From: Sphingopyxis sp. TUF1
Lineage (GTDB): Bacteria > Pseudomonadota > Alphaproteobacteria > Sphingomonadales > Sphingomonadaceae
NCBI RefSeq assembly: GCF_036687315.1
Contig: NZ_CP144683.1
Span: forward strand, 1,240,001 to 1,304,000
Length of the DNA: 64,000 bases
Direction of reading: 5' to 3'
Positions 15,992 to 25,559 of this stretch are shown piece after piece. The notes beneath the pieces are model-generated. The model saw only the letters and a program-made list of their open reading frames with translations, had not been told where the DNA came from and did no database searches. Every line of letters begins with the position of its first letter. Within the stretch, counting starts at the first letter, position 1. Made by a program: the position numbers and the translations under genes.

Positions 15992-18142
15992 ATGAATCGC
16001 AAATGGCTCGTCGCCGCGCTGCTTTCGGGCGCGCTCCCCTTCCCGGCAATCGCGCAGGACGGTTTCCCCGTCGATGAAACCGTGGCGGGAGAAGCGAGCG
16101 ATACGATCATTGTCACCGCCGCGCGCACCGTCCTGCCTCCGAATGCCCTGCCGTTGACGATCGAGGTGATCGACAAGGATGCGCTCGACCAGCAGGTCGC
16201 GATCTCGGGATCGGTCAGCGATGCCGTCGCGACGCTGTCCCCCAGCTTTTCGCCGACGCGTCAGAAGCTCTCGGGGGCGGGCGAGACGCTGCGCGGGCGC
16301 TCGCCGCTTTATGCGATCAACGGCATCCCCCAATCGACCCCGCTGCGCGACGGCAGCCGCGATGGTTTCACCATCGACGGCTTTTTCGTCGACCGGGTCG
16401 AACTGATTTTCGGATCGAACGCGCTGCAGGGGATCGGCGGCACCGGCGGCATCGTCAATCAGGTGACCGTTGGCGCGCCCGCCGAAGAGGGCCTGTCGGG
16501 CCGCGCGCTGCTCCAGGCGACCGCCGATAACGACCTGTCCGACGAAGGCATGGGCGGCAAGGTCGCGGGCCTCGTCCAGTATAAGGCGGGGCGCTTCGAC
16601 GCCTCGGTCGGCGCCGCATGGGAACGCCGCGGCGTCTTTTTCGACGGCGAGGGCCGACCGGTCGGGATCAACCTGACGCAGGGCGAAACGCAGGATTCCG
16701 AAACCCTCTCCCTGTTCGGCCGCTTCGGCTATGCAGTGACCGACACGATGCGGCTCGACCTGATCGCCAGCCGTTTCGAACTGGAGGGCGACGGCGACTA
16801 TGAGGTCGTCGCGGGCAATCGCGCGACTGGCCTGCCGACCAGCCAGCAACGCGGCACCCCGCCGGGCGTCCCCGCAACGGCGCGCACCGAAAGCCTCGCG
16901 CTGTCGCTGACCGATACCGACCTTGGCGGCGGCAATTTCGTCAGCCAGATTTTCTGGAACCGCAGCCGCGACACCTTCGGCGGCGAACCCAATCCGATTG
17001 CGACCTTTCAGGACCCGGCGATTGCGCCCGTCGGCACATTGTTCGACCAGTCGCAGAACCGCAGCCGCAAATATGGCGGCAAGCTCAGCTATGAGCGCGC
17101 GGTGCCGGGGCTGGAGGCGCTGACGCTAATCGCGGGATTCGACGCGCTGTGGGATTCGACCGAGCAGCGGCTGATCGCGACCGATCGCGCATGGGTGCCG
17201 CCCACCGATTTCCGCAGCCTTGCCCCGTTTGGACAGGCGAACCTGAAGCTTGCCGGCGGCCTGGTCCGCCTTGCGGGTGGCGCGCGATATGAAAATGTAA
17301 AGATCACGATCGACGATTACACGACGCTTGCTTCGGCGGGCCGCACGTTCGTGTCGGGCGGCAGCCCGACCTTCGACGACGTGCTGCTCAACGGCGGCAT
17401 GATTATCGAGCCGATCGCGGGCATCCGCGCCTATGCCAGCTACGCCGAAGGCTACACCGTCCCCGACGTCGGCCGGATCACCCGTGCCGTGAGCACCCCG
17501 GGCGTGGATATCGACAATTTCCTCGATATTTCGCCGATCGTGTCGAACAACCGCGAACTGGGGGTCGAGGTGAAGCGGGGTCCGCTCGATGCCAGCGCAA
17601 CCTATTTCTGGTCGTCGAGCACCAAGGGACAATTGCTCATCGCCCGGCCCGACGGGATTTTCGACGTCGTGCGCCAGCGCGTCGAAATCGAAGGGCTGGA
17701 AATCAATCTGGCCGTCAAGCTGCCGATCGAGGGGCTGACGCTGTCGGCAGGCTATGCCCACATCAATGGCCGTTTCGACAATGACGGTGATGGCGTGGTC
17801 GAAACCGACCTCGACGGCGCGAATATCTCGCCCGACCGGCTCAACCTCGCCGCCGCCTATGCCAGCGGCCCCTTTTCGGCGCGCGTGCAGACGCAATTCT
17901 ATCTGGCGCGCACCTTCCGCGGCCCGAACCGCGACGCGCGCAACGATTTCGAGGGCTATAATCTGACCGACGCGATCGTCCGCTATCAGACCGTTTTCGG
18001 CGGGGTCAGCTTCGCGGTGTCGAACCTGTTCGATAAGCAGTATATCAGCTACGCGAGCGACACTCAGCGGCCGACCGACAATTTCTTCAACTTCGCGGGT
18101 CGCGGACGCAGCTTCACGCTGGGATGGGATTATCGCTTCTGA
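15992..18142 (+). CDS. TonB-dependent siderophore-type receptor
   Basis: This 716-residue outer-membrane protein has a signal peptide (MNRKWLVAALLSGALPFPAIAQ). A TonB box-like DTIIVTAART is at about residue 36, followed by a plug domain to about 160 and a 22-strand barrel ending in the aromatic terminus WDYRF. The plug segment NALQGIGGTGGIVN and overall shape match receptors for ferric siderophores. AGGAG at 15981-15985 sets the start. The stop overlaps the next ATG (TGATG), so it is coupled to a PepSY membrane reductase. Iron uptake is the likely job; the ligand is unknown. Confidence 0.9.
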   Translation: MNRKWLVAALLSGALPFPAIAQDGFPVDETVAGEASDTIIVTAARTVLPPNALPLTIEVIDKDALDQQVAISGSVSDAVATLSPSFSPTRQKLSGAGETLRGRSPLYAINGIPQSTPLRDGSRDGFTIDGFFVDRVELIFGSNALQGIGGTGGIVNQVTVGAPAEEGLSGRALLQATADNDLSDEGMGGKVAGLVQYKAGRFDASVGAAWERRGVFFDGEGRPVGINLTQGETQDSETLSLFGRFGYAVTDTMRLDLIASRFELEGDGDYEVVAGNRATGLPTSQQRGTPPGVPATARTESLALSLTDTDLGGGNFVSQIFWNRSRDTFGGEPNPIATFQDPAIAPVGTLFDQSQNRSRKYGGKLSYERAVPGLEALTLIAGFDALWDSTEQRLIATDRAWVPPTDFRSLAPFGQANLKLAGGLVRLAGGARYENVKITIDDYTTLASAGRTFVSGGSPTFDDVLLNGGMIIEPIAGIRAYASYAEGYTVPDVGRITRAVSTPGVDIDNFLDISPIVSNNRELGVEVKRGPLDASATYFWSSSTKGQLLIARPDGIFDVVRQRVEIEGLEINLAVKLPIEGLTLSAGYAHINGRFDNDGDGVVETDLDGANISPDRLNLAAAYASGPFSARVQTQFYLARTFRGPNRDARNDFEGYNLTDAIVRYQTVFGGVSFAVSNLFDKQYISYASDTQRPTDNFFNFAGRGRSFTLGWDYRF

Positions 18143-19227
18143 TGATGAAGCTGCTCGACACGCTGCACCGCTGGACGGGGGGGCTGATCGGGCTCGTGCT
18201 CGCGCTGCTCGGCCTGTCGGGCACGATCCTGCTTTACGAGCATCTGTGGATCGGCGTGCCGGGCACGGGCGATCCGCTGCGCGGCGATCTTGCGACCGTC
18301 GCGGCGACCACCGAAAAGCTGATGGCGACGCCGGGCGCTGAGGGCATCATCTATGCCGACGAACGCTTCGGGCTGCACCAGCTGCGGTTCGGGGAAGGTG
18401 CGGGCGCCTACGCCAGCCAGTCGGGCGAGATTGCGGCGCGCTGGGCGAGCCAGTGGGAGCGGCCCGAGCTGTGGATCTTCGATTTCCACCACCATCTCTT
18501 CGCCGGCGACAGCGGGGAGTGGGTGATCGGCATCGCGGGGCTTGCCGGGTTATTCTTCATCATCAGCGGCGCGATCCTGTGGTGGCGCACGCGGCGGACC
18601 TTTCAGCTTCGCCTGTGGCCCAAAAGGATGAGCCGTCCGTCGATTCTGATGCATCACCGCGACCTCGGTATCGTCGTCGCGCCACTCCTGCTGATCTCGA
18701 TCGTCACCGGCACGATGATGATCTTTCGCCCGTTTGCCTTGGGCGTGGTCGCTCCCTTCGGCTTGCCCGCCGAAACCGCCCGGGCGCTCGAACCGCCGAA
18801 ATACCAGGGCGGCCCGCTCGCCGGAAAGCCCGATTACACCGCGATGCTCGCGAAAGCGCACCGCCGCTTCCCCGACGCCGAATTCCGCATTCTCAGCCTG
18901 CCGCGCAAGGATGGCGATCCGATCAGCCTGCGCATGAAGCAGCCCGCCGAATGGCTGCCCAACGGCCGCACGACCTTATGGTTCGACGCCGCGACGGGTG
19001 AAGTCCTCGGCGCGCGCGATGCCCTTGCGATGCCCGGCGGCGCGCAGGCGTTCAACATGGCCTTCCCGATCCACGCGTCAAAGGTCGGCGGCTGGGCGTG
19101 GCGCAGCCTGCTCACTTTGTCGGGCCTAGCCCTGACGATGCTCGGCAGCTTTGCGGTGTGGACCTTCTGGTTCCGGCGACCAAAGCGCGTCCGCCCCCGC
19201 ACCCGCACCGCGTACGCCGCCGGCTAG
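18142..19227 (+). CDS. PepSY-associated transmembrane protein (putative iron-uptake reductase)
   Basis: This 361-residue membrane protein has four main helices: about 10-32 (GGLIGLVLALLGLSGTILLY), about 130-155, about 180-205 and about 325-350. PepSY-type periplasmic domains lie between them. Members of this family adjacent to siderophore receptors are proposed to reduce ferric siderophore or otherwise support uptake. Conserved His residues near helix ends (LHRWTGG, FDFHHHLF, MHHRDLG) could ligate haem. The start codon overlaps the receptor stop. Confidence 0.85.
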   Translation: MMKLLDTLHRWTGGLIGLVLALLGLSGTILLYEHLWIGVPGTGDPLRGDLATVAATTEKLMATPGAEGIIYADERFGLHQLRFGEGAGAYASQSGEIAARWASQWERPELWIFDFHHHLFAGDSGEWVIGIAGLAGLFFIISGAILWWRTRRTFQLRLWPKRMSRPSILMHHRDLGIVVAPLLLISIVTGTMMIFRPFALGVVAPFGLPAETARALEPPKYQGGPLAGKPDYTAMLAKAHRRFPDAEFRILSLPRKDGDPISLRMKQPAEWLPNGRTTLWFDAATGEVLGARDALAMPGGAQAFNMAFPIHASKVGGWAWRSLLTLSGLALTMLGSFAVWTFWFRRPKRVRPRTRTAYAAG

Positions 19228-19274
19228 CATCGTGCCCCGTTCATTTCCCAGCCCGTCCTTCGATATGCAATTAG

Positions 19275-19290
19275 TTAGGAATTGACCTAA
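19275..19290. promoter_or_regulatory. Palindrome upstream of the ArsR-type regulator
   Basis: TTAGG-AATTGA-CCTAA is a perfect inverted repeat 42 bases ahead of the regulator start, and a further TTAGG half-site is at 19304-19308. This is a good candidate for the autoregulatory operator. Confidence 0.5.
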
Positions 19291-19332
19291 GTATTGATCC
19301 AGGTTAGGCGAGCGTCCGGAAAGGATGCCGCC

Positions 19333-19701
19333 ATGTCAAAAGTCCAACCCGACGCCCCGGTCACGACTGCACCGAAGATGATTGACGGGATTTTTCGCGC
19401 CCTTGCCGACCCGACGCGGCGCGACGTGCTCGAACGCCTGAGCGTTCGCCCGACATCGGTCAGCGACCTCGCCTCCGCGCACGCGATGGCGCTTCCTTCC
19501 TTTCTCGAACATCTGAAGATTCTCGAAGCCTGCGGGCTGGTCAGCTCGCGCAAGGTCGGCCGCGTCCGGACCTACAGTCTGGCGCCCGACCGGCTCCGCG
19601 TGGCGGAGGACTGGCTCGGAACGCAGCGCCGCCTTTGGGAAGGACGGCTCGAACGCATGGAAACCTATCTGCTCAAGCTCAAAAAGGAAGACAAGCAATG
19701 A
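19333..19701 (+). CDS. ArsR/SmtB-type winged-helix repressor
   Basis: This 122-residue regulator has a winged helix core: IFRALADPTRRDVLERLSV, then DLASAHAMALPSFLEHLKIL and a wing with GLVSSRKVGRVRTYSL. No metal-binding cysteine motif (ELCVC type) is present, so a metal sensor role is unlikely. This subclass is commonly paired with SRPBCC proteins. It ends in an ATGA overlap with the SRPBCC gene. ATG 19333 follows an AAAGGA motif; an upstream in-frame start at 19294 would run through the operator palindrome. Confidence 0.88.
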   Translation: MSKVQPDAPVTTAPKMIDGIFRALADPTRRDVLERLSVRPTSVSDLASAHAMALPSFLEHLKILEACGLVSSRKVGRVRTYSLAPDRLRVAEDWLGTQRRLWEGRLERMETYLLKLKKEDKQ

Positions 19702-20177
19702 CCGTCTCGTTTCCGTCGATTGACCCCGATCTCGATCTTGTGCTCGATCGCGAGATCGACGTGCCCGTCGAACTCGTCTGGAAAGTCTGGACGACCCCGG
19801 AGCATCTGAAACACTGGTTCGTTCCCAAGCCCTGGTCGGTCGCCGACTGTATGATCGACCTGCGCCCGGGCGGCGCGTTCAACACGACGATGCGCTCGCC
19901 CGAAGGGGAGGAATTTCCCAACAGCGGCTGCTATCTCGAAGTCGTGCCCTTCGAGCGCCTGATCTTCACCGACGCGCTGTTGCCGGGATTCCGGCCGGCG
20001 CCCGCACCCTTCTTCACCGCCGGACTGTTCCTGACCCCGCAAGGATCGGGAACACGCTACAAGGCGATCGCCCTTCACGGCGATTCGGCTGCGCGGCAGA
20101 AGCATGAAGAGATGGGCTTCCACGACGGCTGGGGCACGGTCGTCGGCCAGATGGTCGATTATATCAAGGCGATGTGA
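19698..20177 (+). CDS. SRPBCC (AHSA1-type) domain protein
   Basis: This 159-residue protein has a START-like fold: DREIDVPVELVWKVWTTPEHLKHWF at the start and a C-terminal helix GWGTVVGQMVDYIK. The family binds small hydrophobic ligands, and members coupled to ArsR regulators are of unknown function. It is coupled to the regulator by ATGA and followed three bases later by a DUF998 membrane protein, making a three-gene operon. Confidence 0.9.
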   Translation: MTVSFPSIDPDLDLVLDREIDVPVELVWKVWTTPEHLKHWFVPKPWSVADCMIDLRPGGAFNTTMRSPEGEEFPNSGCYLEVVPFERLIFTDALLPGFRPAPAPFFTAGLFLTPQGSGTRYKAIALHGDSAARQKHEEMGFHDGWGTVVGQMVDYIKAM

Positions 20178-20180
20178 GCA

Positions 20181-20789
20181 ATGGAGCGAACCGATAACAG
20201 CCGCCTGCTCCGGGCCGGCATCGCAGCGGGATGCCTGTTCTTCGTGGTGACGATCGTCGAGATTTTCGCGCGCCCGGGATTCGATATCGCGCGCCACGCG
20301 ATCAGTATGCTCAGCCTCGGTCCGCGCGGCTGGGTGATGAAGGTCACCTTCATCGCCTCGGGCCTGCTCGTCCTCGCCTGCGCGCTCGGGCTGCGCCGTG
20401 CCTCGGCGCGGGTCGCGGGGCCGGTGCTCGTCACCCTCTATGGTGCGGGGTTGATCCTTGCGGGTCTGTTCGACGCGCCGCCGGGGCTCGGCTTTCCGCC
20501 CGGCACCGCCGCAGACATGCAGCCGGTGATGACGACCGGGGCGATCATCCACAGCGTGGCCTTCATGCTCGCTTTCGGGTCGCTGATCCTTGCCTGCTTC
20601 GTTTTTGCTTTCACTTTCTGGCGAGGCGGTGCCCGCGGCGCGGCGGCGCTGTCGGTGCTTGCGGGCTTGACGATGCCGGTGCTTATTCAGCTGGGAATGG
20701 CGGGGATCATCGTAACCGGCGTCGCCTTCTATCTGGCCGCCATGCTTGCTTGGGTCTGGCTCGGCTGGGTCGCACGCAGGCATCGCTGA
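20181..20789 (+). CDS. DUF998 family membrane protein
   Basis: This 202-residue protein has about six hydrophobic helices (for example LRAGIAAGCLFFVVTIVEIF, FIASGLLVLACALGL and AAMLAWVWLGWVA), with a family-typical HAISMLSLGPRGW after helix 1 and a conserved loop FDAPPGLGFPPGT. DUF998 proteins have no established function. It is the third gene behind the ArsR-type regulator, so it is probably under its control. Confidence 0.8.
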   Translation: MERTDNSRLLRAGIAAGCLFFVVTIVEIFARPGFDIARHAISMLSLGPRGWVMKVTFIASGLLVLACALGLRRASARVAGPVLVTLYGAGLILAGLFDAPPGLGFPPGTAADMQPVMTTGAIIHSVAFMLAFGSLILACFVFAFTFWRGGARGAAALSVLAGLTMPVLIQLGMAGIIVTGVAFYLAAMLAWVWLGWVARRHR

Positions 20790-20849
20790 TCGAGGAAGCC
20801 GGGATCACACTTTCCTATTTGCGGGGCAGCCCTATATCCTGCCCCACCC

Positions 20850-23018
20850 ATGACCCGCGCCCGCGTCCTCCTGCTCACCGCCGCCCTCGGCCCGCTCGAC
20901 TATCGCGTGCCGCAGGGCGCCGAGGCGCCGCTCGGCAGCGTCGTGATCGCGCCGCTGGGGCCACGGCGGATGGGCGGCGTGGTGTGGGAAGATGAAAGCT
21001 TCGGCGCGCCCGAGCCGGTCGGCGACAACCGGCTGCGCAACCTTTACGAAATCGTGCCGGTGCCGCCGGTTCCCGCGCCGCTGCGCCGTCTCGTCGAATG
21101 GACGAGCGATTATTATCTCGCGCCGCCGGGATCGGTGCTGCGCATGGTGCTTCCCGGGGTCGCCTTTGCCGACGCGCGGCGCCCGATCGTCGAATATCGC
21201 GCGACGGGCGAGCTGCCCGCCCGCATGACGCCGCAGCGAACGGTGGCGCTTGAAAGGATCGGCACGCGGCAGGGGATCGTACGCGAACTAGCGGCGATGG
21301 CGGAGGTCAGCGAGGCGGTGATCCGCGGGCTCGTCCAGACCGGCGCGCTCGAAGCCATAAGCGTATCGGCCGACCAGCCCTATCCCGAACCCGACAGCGG
21401 CTTTGCCCCGCCCGACCTGTCGGATGAGCAGACCGCCGCCGCCGGGCAGCTTCGCAGCGCGGTTGCAGCGGGCAAGTTCGACACGCTGCTGCTCGACGGC
21501 GTCACCGGATCGGGAAAGACCGAAGTCTATATGGAGGCGATCGCCGCCGCGATCGACGCGGGCCAGCAGGCGCTCGTGCTGCTCCCCGAAATCGCGCTCA
21601 CCGAACCGATGCTGACGCGCTTTGCTGCGCGTTTCGGCTGCGAGCCGGTGGCGTGGCACAGCGGGCTGCGCTCCACCGAGCGGCGGCGAGCCTGGCACGC
21701 CATCGCCCGCGGCGAGGCGAAGATTATCGTCGGCGCGCGCTCGGCACTGTTCCTCCCCTACGCCAATCTCGGCGTCATCGTCGTCGATGAAGCGCACGAG
21801 ACGAGCTTCAAGCAGGAGGACGGCGTCCATTATCACGCGCGCGATGTCGCGGTGATGCGCGGGCATTTCGAGGGGTTGCCGGTGGTGCTCGCGAGCGCAA
21901 CTCCGGCGCTCGAAAGCCTTGCGATGGTCGAGGCGGGGCGATACCGCCATATCGTGCTGCCCGCGCGCTTCGGCGGCGCCACCCTGCCCGACCTTGCCGC
22001 GATCGACATGCGCGCCGACCCGCCCGACCGCGGCCGCTGGCTCGCGCCGCCGCTCGTCGATGCGCTCGCCGACCGGCTCGCAAAGGGCGAGCAGAGCCTG
22101 CTGTTTCTCAACCGCCGCGGCTTCGCGCCGCTGACGCTCTGCCGCACCTGCGGCCACCGCATCCAGTGCCCCAATTGCACCGCGTGGATGGTCGAGCACC
22201 GCCTCGTCCACCGCCTCGCCTGCCACCATTGCGGGCATGTGATGCCGCCGCCGCGCCTCTGTCCCGAGTGCGAGGACGAAGACAGCCTCGTCGCCTGCGG
22301 CCCCGGCGTCGAGCGCGTCGCCGACGAGGTCGCGCTGCGTTTTCCCGAAGCGCGCACCGCAGTCGTCACCAGCGACACCCTATGGTCGCCCGCAAAAGCC
22401 GCCGAGTTTGTGGGCAATGTCGAGGGCGGGCTGGTCGACATCATCATCGGCACCCAGCTCGTCACCAAAGGCTATCATTTCCCGAACCTCACCCTCGTCG
22501 GCGTGGTCGATGCCGACCTTGGCCTCGACGGCGGCGACCTGCGCGCCTCCGAGCGGACTTTCCAGCAGATCGCGCAGGTGGCGGGACGCGCGGGGCGCGG
22601 GGTGAAGCCCGGCGAGGTGCTGATCCAGACGCGGGTTCCAGAGGCGCCGGTGATGGCCGCGCTCGTCGCCAACGACCGCGACGGTTTCTACGCCGCCGAG
22701 GCCGCGGCACGGAAATTCGCAGGCGCGCCGCCCTATGGCCGCTTCGCCGCGCTGGTCATTTCGTCGGAGGACATCGAGGTCGCGCGCGGCGTCGCGCAGC
22801 GGCTGGGGGCGAAGGCCCCCGTCGCCGAAGGCCTCGCCGTCTATGGCCCTGCCCCCGCCCCGCTCGCGATGCTGCGCGGCCGCCACCGCTTCCGTCTGCT
22901 CCTTCACGCGCCGCGCAGTTTCGACCTGCAAGGCACCATCCGCACCTGGGTAAGCAGCATCGACTGGCCCGCAAAAGCCCGGCTCGCGATCGACGTCGAT
23001 CCCTATAGTTTCGTTTAA
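20850..23018 (+). CDS. priA: Primosomal replication-restart helicase PriA
   Basis: This 722-residue helicase has Walker A GVTGSGKTEVY at about 216, the DEAH box in VIVVDEAHETSF, and later helicase motifs including GTQLVTKGYHFP and QVAGRAGRG. Eight zinc-ligand cysteines lie between them (CRTCGHRIQCPNC, CHHCG, CPEC). PriA recognises stalled forks and loads DnaB for restart. It is typical in length for the family. The gene stands alone, 60 bases after the DUF998 gene. Confidence 0.97.
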   Translation: MTRARVLLLTAALGPLDYRVPQGAEAPLGSVVIAPLGPRRMGGVVWEDESFGAPEPVGDNRLRNLYEIVPVPPVPAPLRRLVEWTSDYYLAPPGSVLRMVLPGVAFADARRPIVEYRATGELPARMTPQRTVALERIGTRQGIVRELAAMAEVSEAVIRGLVQTGALEAISVSADQPYPEPDSGFAPPDLSDEQTAAAGQLRSAVAAGKFDTLLLDGVTGSGKTEVYMEAIAAAIDAGQQALVLLPEIALTEPMLTRFAARFGCEPVAWHSGLRSTERRRAWHAIARGEAKIIVGARSALFLPYANLGVIVVDEAHETSFKQEDGVHYHARDVAVMRGHFEGLPVVLASATPALESLAMVEAGRYRHIVLPARFGGATLPDLAAIDMRADPPDRGRWLAPPLVDALADRLAKGEQSLLFLNRRGFAPLTLCRTCGHRIQCPNCTAWMVEHRLVHRLACHHCGHVMPPPRLCPECEDEDSLVACGPGVERVADEVALRFPEARTAVVTSDTLWSPAKAAEFVGNVEGGLVDIIIGTQLVTKGYHFPNLTLVGVVDADLGLDGGDLRASERTFQQIAQVAGRAGRGVKPGEVLIQTRVPEAPVMAALVANDRDGFYAAEAAARKFAGAPPYGRFAALVISSEDIEVARGVAQRLGAKAPVAEGLAVYGPAPAPLAMLRGRHRFRLLLHAPRSFDLQGTIRTWVSSIDWPAKARLAIDVDPYSFV

Positions 23019-23096
23019 GCACCTGTCCTTGAAGGATGATCCGTTTCCGAAGAATCGGGACGGTCGAGTGCTCCACCACGTCCGCCTCCTTGCCGA

Positions 23097-23855
23097 TCAA
23101 TAATCGGGCTCGGCGCCGCCCAGCACCTGCGCCGCCTGCGCTTCCAGCCATGCCATCGCCGCTGCCCATGGCTGGTGCCCGTGGCTGATCCGCGCGACGC
23201 CGAGTTCGGCGAGTTCGCGGTGGGTCGGGCCGCCCTTGCCACGCAGGATGTTCACCGGCAGCGGCGAGGCGTCGCAGATTGCGCCGATGCACTTCGGGTC
23301 GAGCAGGAAGGGCACGAACAGCGACCCCGCGCCGGCATCGGCATAAGCGCGTGCGCGCTCGAGCGTCGCGGCGACGAGCGCATCGCCGTCCGTCGCGGCG
23401 TCCTGCCCGCGAAATGTGTCGCAGCGCGCGTTGACAAAGATGCCGGTGTCGGCCGCGGCGCGGTATCGCGCCGCCGCTTCGGCGAGGGGCAGGAGGTCGG
23501 ACTGACCGGGCAGCCGGTCCTCCATATTGATCCCCGCGGCACCGGCTTCCCGAGCGCGGCCGACTGAAACGCCGACCGCCGCGGGATCGGCGCCATAGCC
23601 CGACTCCATATCGATCGTGACCGGCAGGTCGGTCACCGACAGGATGCGGTCCAGATTTTCGAACACATCCTCGAGCGGGAAATCCTCGCCGTCGGCGCGT
23701 CCCTGTGCGCCCGCGACGCCGAAACTGCCCGTCGCGATCGCTTTAGCACCCGCCGCGGCAACCGCCTTCGCGCTTCCCGCATCCCAGATATTGACGAGGA
23801 TCAACGGGTCGCCGGGGATGTGCAGCGCGCGAAACCGGGCAATCATGTCAGTCAT
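23097..23855 (-). CDS. Isocitrate lyase/PEP mutase superfamily protein
   Basis: This 252-residue TIM-barrel protein carries superfamily blocks LVNIWDAGSAKAV (about 17), ATGSFGVAGAQG (about 38), TIDMESGYG (about 78), INMEDRLPG and VNARCDTF. The catalytic KKCGH loop of true isocitrate lyases is absent, so it is probably a lyase or hydrolase on a small oxo-acid or phosphonate. No phosphonate genes are nearby. The start at MTDMIARF follows a purine-rich stretch. Confidence 0.82.
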   Translation of the reverse strand: MTDMIARFRALHIPGDPLILVNIWDAGSAKAVAAAGAKAIATGSFGVAGAQGRADGEDFPLEDVFENLDRILSVTDLPVTIDMESGYGADPAAVGVSVGRAREAGAAGINMEDRLPGQSDLLPLAEAAARYRAAADTGIFVNARCDTFRGQDAATDGDALVAATLERARAYADAGAGSLFVPFLLDPKCIGAICDASPLPVNILRGKGGPTHRELAELGVARISHGHQPWAAAMAWLEAQAAQVLGGAEPDY

Positions 23856-23930
23856 GCGAAAAACTCCTTGGGTGGTTGATCGGCGCAGAAGCCGCCGGCG
23901 CGGCATATCGCTTCCGGCCGCGCTGCGCTT

Positions 23931-24992
23931 TCAAAATTCGTCGAGCCGGCGCTGGCCCGGCGCACCTTCGCGGCGGAGCAGCTCGTCCTTGATCGGCAGG
24001 CCATAGGCATAGCCGCCCAGCGTGCCGTCGCTGCGCACGACGCGGTGGCAGGGGATGAGCACGGCGACATTGTTCGCGCCGTTCGCGCTGCCCGCCGCGC
24101 GCACCGCCTTGGGCTTGCCGACCGCGGCGGCGATTTCGGCATAGCTGCGCGTTTCGCCCGCCGGAATCCTGCGCAGTTCGCGCCACACCGCCTCTTGAAA
24201 CGCAGTCCCTTTCACGTCGATCGGGATATGGTCGAACCCATGCGTCGGCGCCTCGACGGCTTCGATTACCTGCGACAGAAGCGCTGCAAATTCTTCGCCG
24301 CCCTCGACCAGCGTGGCGGCGGGGAAACGCTCCTCGAGCGCCTCGCGCCCTTCCGCGAAGCTTAGGCGGCACACGCCCTTGTCGGTCGCCGCGACGAGCA
24401 TGTCGCCCAGGCTCGTCGGCACGACCGCCCAATGGATTTGGGCGCCCTTGCCGCCATTGACCCATGCCGAAGCCGTCATTCCCATGCGTCCCTCCATATT
24501 GTCATAGAATCGCGACGGCCCCGAAAAGCCCGCGTCGTAAATCGCGTCGGTGACCCGCGCCCCCTCGCTGAGTGCCGTCCGTGCACGCTCCTCGCGCAGC
24601 GCGCGGGCGTAGGCGGCGGGCGACAGGCCGGTGTGGCGGGTAAAGACGCGCTGAAAATGCGTCGGCGAATAGCCGGTGCGCGCGGCGAGGTCGGCGAGCG
24701 CGAGGGGTTCCTCGCTTTGCTTGATCGCGGCGATCGCCTTGAGCACTGCCGCCTCATCGCGTCCGACGTCGTCGGGCAGACAGCGCTTGCACGGCCGCAA
24801 CCCGATCGCGCGCGCGCCGGCGCCGTCCTGAAAGAAACGGACATTTTCGCGCAGCGGCTGCCGCGCGCCGCAGCTGGGGCGGCAATAGATGCCGGTGGTC
24901 AGCACCCCGACGATGAAGCGCCCGTCATATGCCTTGTCGCGGCGGCACATCACCGCCCAACGATCGTCGTCGGTCATCGTCTCGAAGCTCAT
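23931..24992 (-). CDS. ada: Ada: bifunctional alkyl-DNA repair protein and regulator
   Basis: This 353-residue protein has the complete Ada layout. An N-terminal zinc domain has the methyl-acceptor region TTGIYCRPSCGARQP (about 31-45) and PCKRC (about 74). An AraC-type helix-turn-helix follows (about 95-180, GYSPTHFQRVFTRHTGLSP), then the O6-alkylguanine transferase domain with the active-site IPCHRVV at about 315. It removes methyl groups from DNA and activates the adaptive response. It is coupled to the upstream DUF1203 gene by a four-base overlap. Confidence 0.95.
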   Translation of the reverse strand: MSFETMTDDDRWAVMCRRDKAYDGRFIVGVLTTGIYCRPSCGARQPLRENVRFFQDGAGARAIGLRPCKRCLPDDVGRDEAAVLKAIAAIKQSEEPLALADLAARTGYSPTHFQRVFTRHTGLSPAAYARALREERARTALSEGARVTDAIYDAGFSGPSRFYDNMEGRMGMTASAWVNGGKGAQIHWAVVPTSLGDMLVAATDKGVCRLSFAEGREALEERFPAATLVEGGEEFAALLSQVIEAVEAPTHGFDHIPIDVKGTAFQEAVWRELRRIPAGETRSYAEIAAAVGKPKAVRAAGSANGANNVAVLIPCHRVVRSDGTLGGYAYGLPIKDELLRREGAPGQRRLDEF

Positions 24993-25459
24993 GCCACGTC
25001 CCTTTGCACACGTGCCGCAAAGCAGCCGTGCGCCGCATTGTGCGCATCGATATAGGCGATGGCATCGTCGGCGAACAGGTCGCGGATCGCGCCATCGGCC
25101 TCGCCCGGCGCCGCAATGGTTGCGTTATTCAGCATCCCGTCGGCGCCGAAAGCACGGAGCGCGATCGGCCGCCCCTCGAACACCGGCGGCACTGCATCGC
25201 GCCAGGTCGTCGCCTCGACGTTCGCGCGGACATAGATGGCATAGGCGCTGCGATAGGGCGTTTCGACGTCGTGGCTGACGTGGTGGAGCAGGATCAGCTC
25301 CTCGCCCGCTTTTGCATCCTCCAGGCTGATCCGGCAGGGAAAGCCGCGATCGGCCGCCGCGGTGACGCGCAGCGCATGGTTCGCAGCAAGCTCGGCGTCG
25401 TCCATCGCGAACAATGGGGCAAAGAGGTCAGGGGAGAGCCCGCTAATCATATAGGTCAT
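24989..25459 (-). CDS. DUF1203 domain protein
   Basis: This 156-residue protein has DUF1203 features: an N-terminal ISGLSPDLF, a central CRISLEDAKAGEELILLHHV, then TPYRSAYAIYVR and a C-terminal AYIDAHNAAHGCFAARV. The function of the family is not known. Its stop overlaps the ada start (ATGA), suggesting co-expression during alkylation stress. The ATG at 25459 gives the canonical start; a second ATG lies four codons later. Confidence 0.82.
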   Translation of the reverse strand: MTYMISGLSPDLFAPLFAMDDAELAANHALRVTAAADRGFPCRISLEDAKAGEELILLHHVSHDVETPYRSAYAIYVRANVEATTWRDAVPPVFEGRPIALRAFGADGMLNNATIAAPGEADGAIRDLFADDAIAYIDAHNAAHGCFAARVQRDVA

Positions 25460-25559
25460 TGGAACGTCCTTTCGCTCGTTGCACCATTGATGCCAGCGCG
25501 GCGGACAAAGCGCGTCCCGATGCTTGCGTTCAAAACTCGCTCGACTAGTCTGCTGCGCC

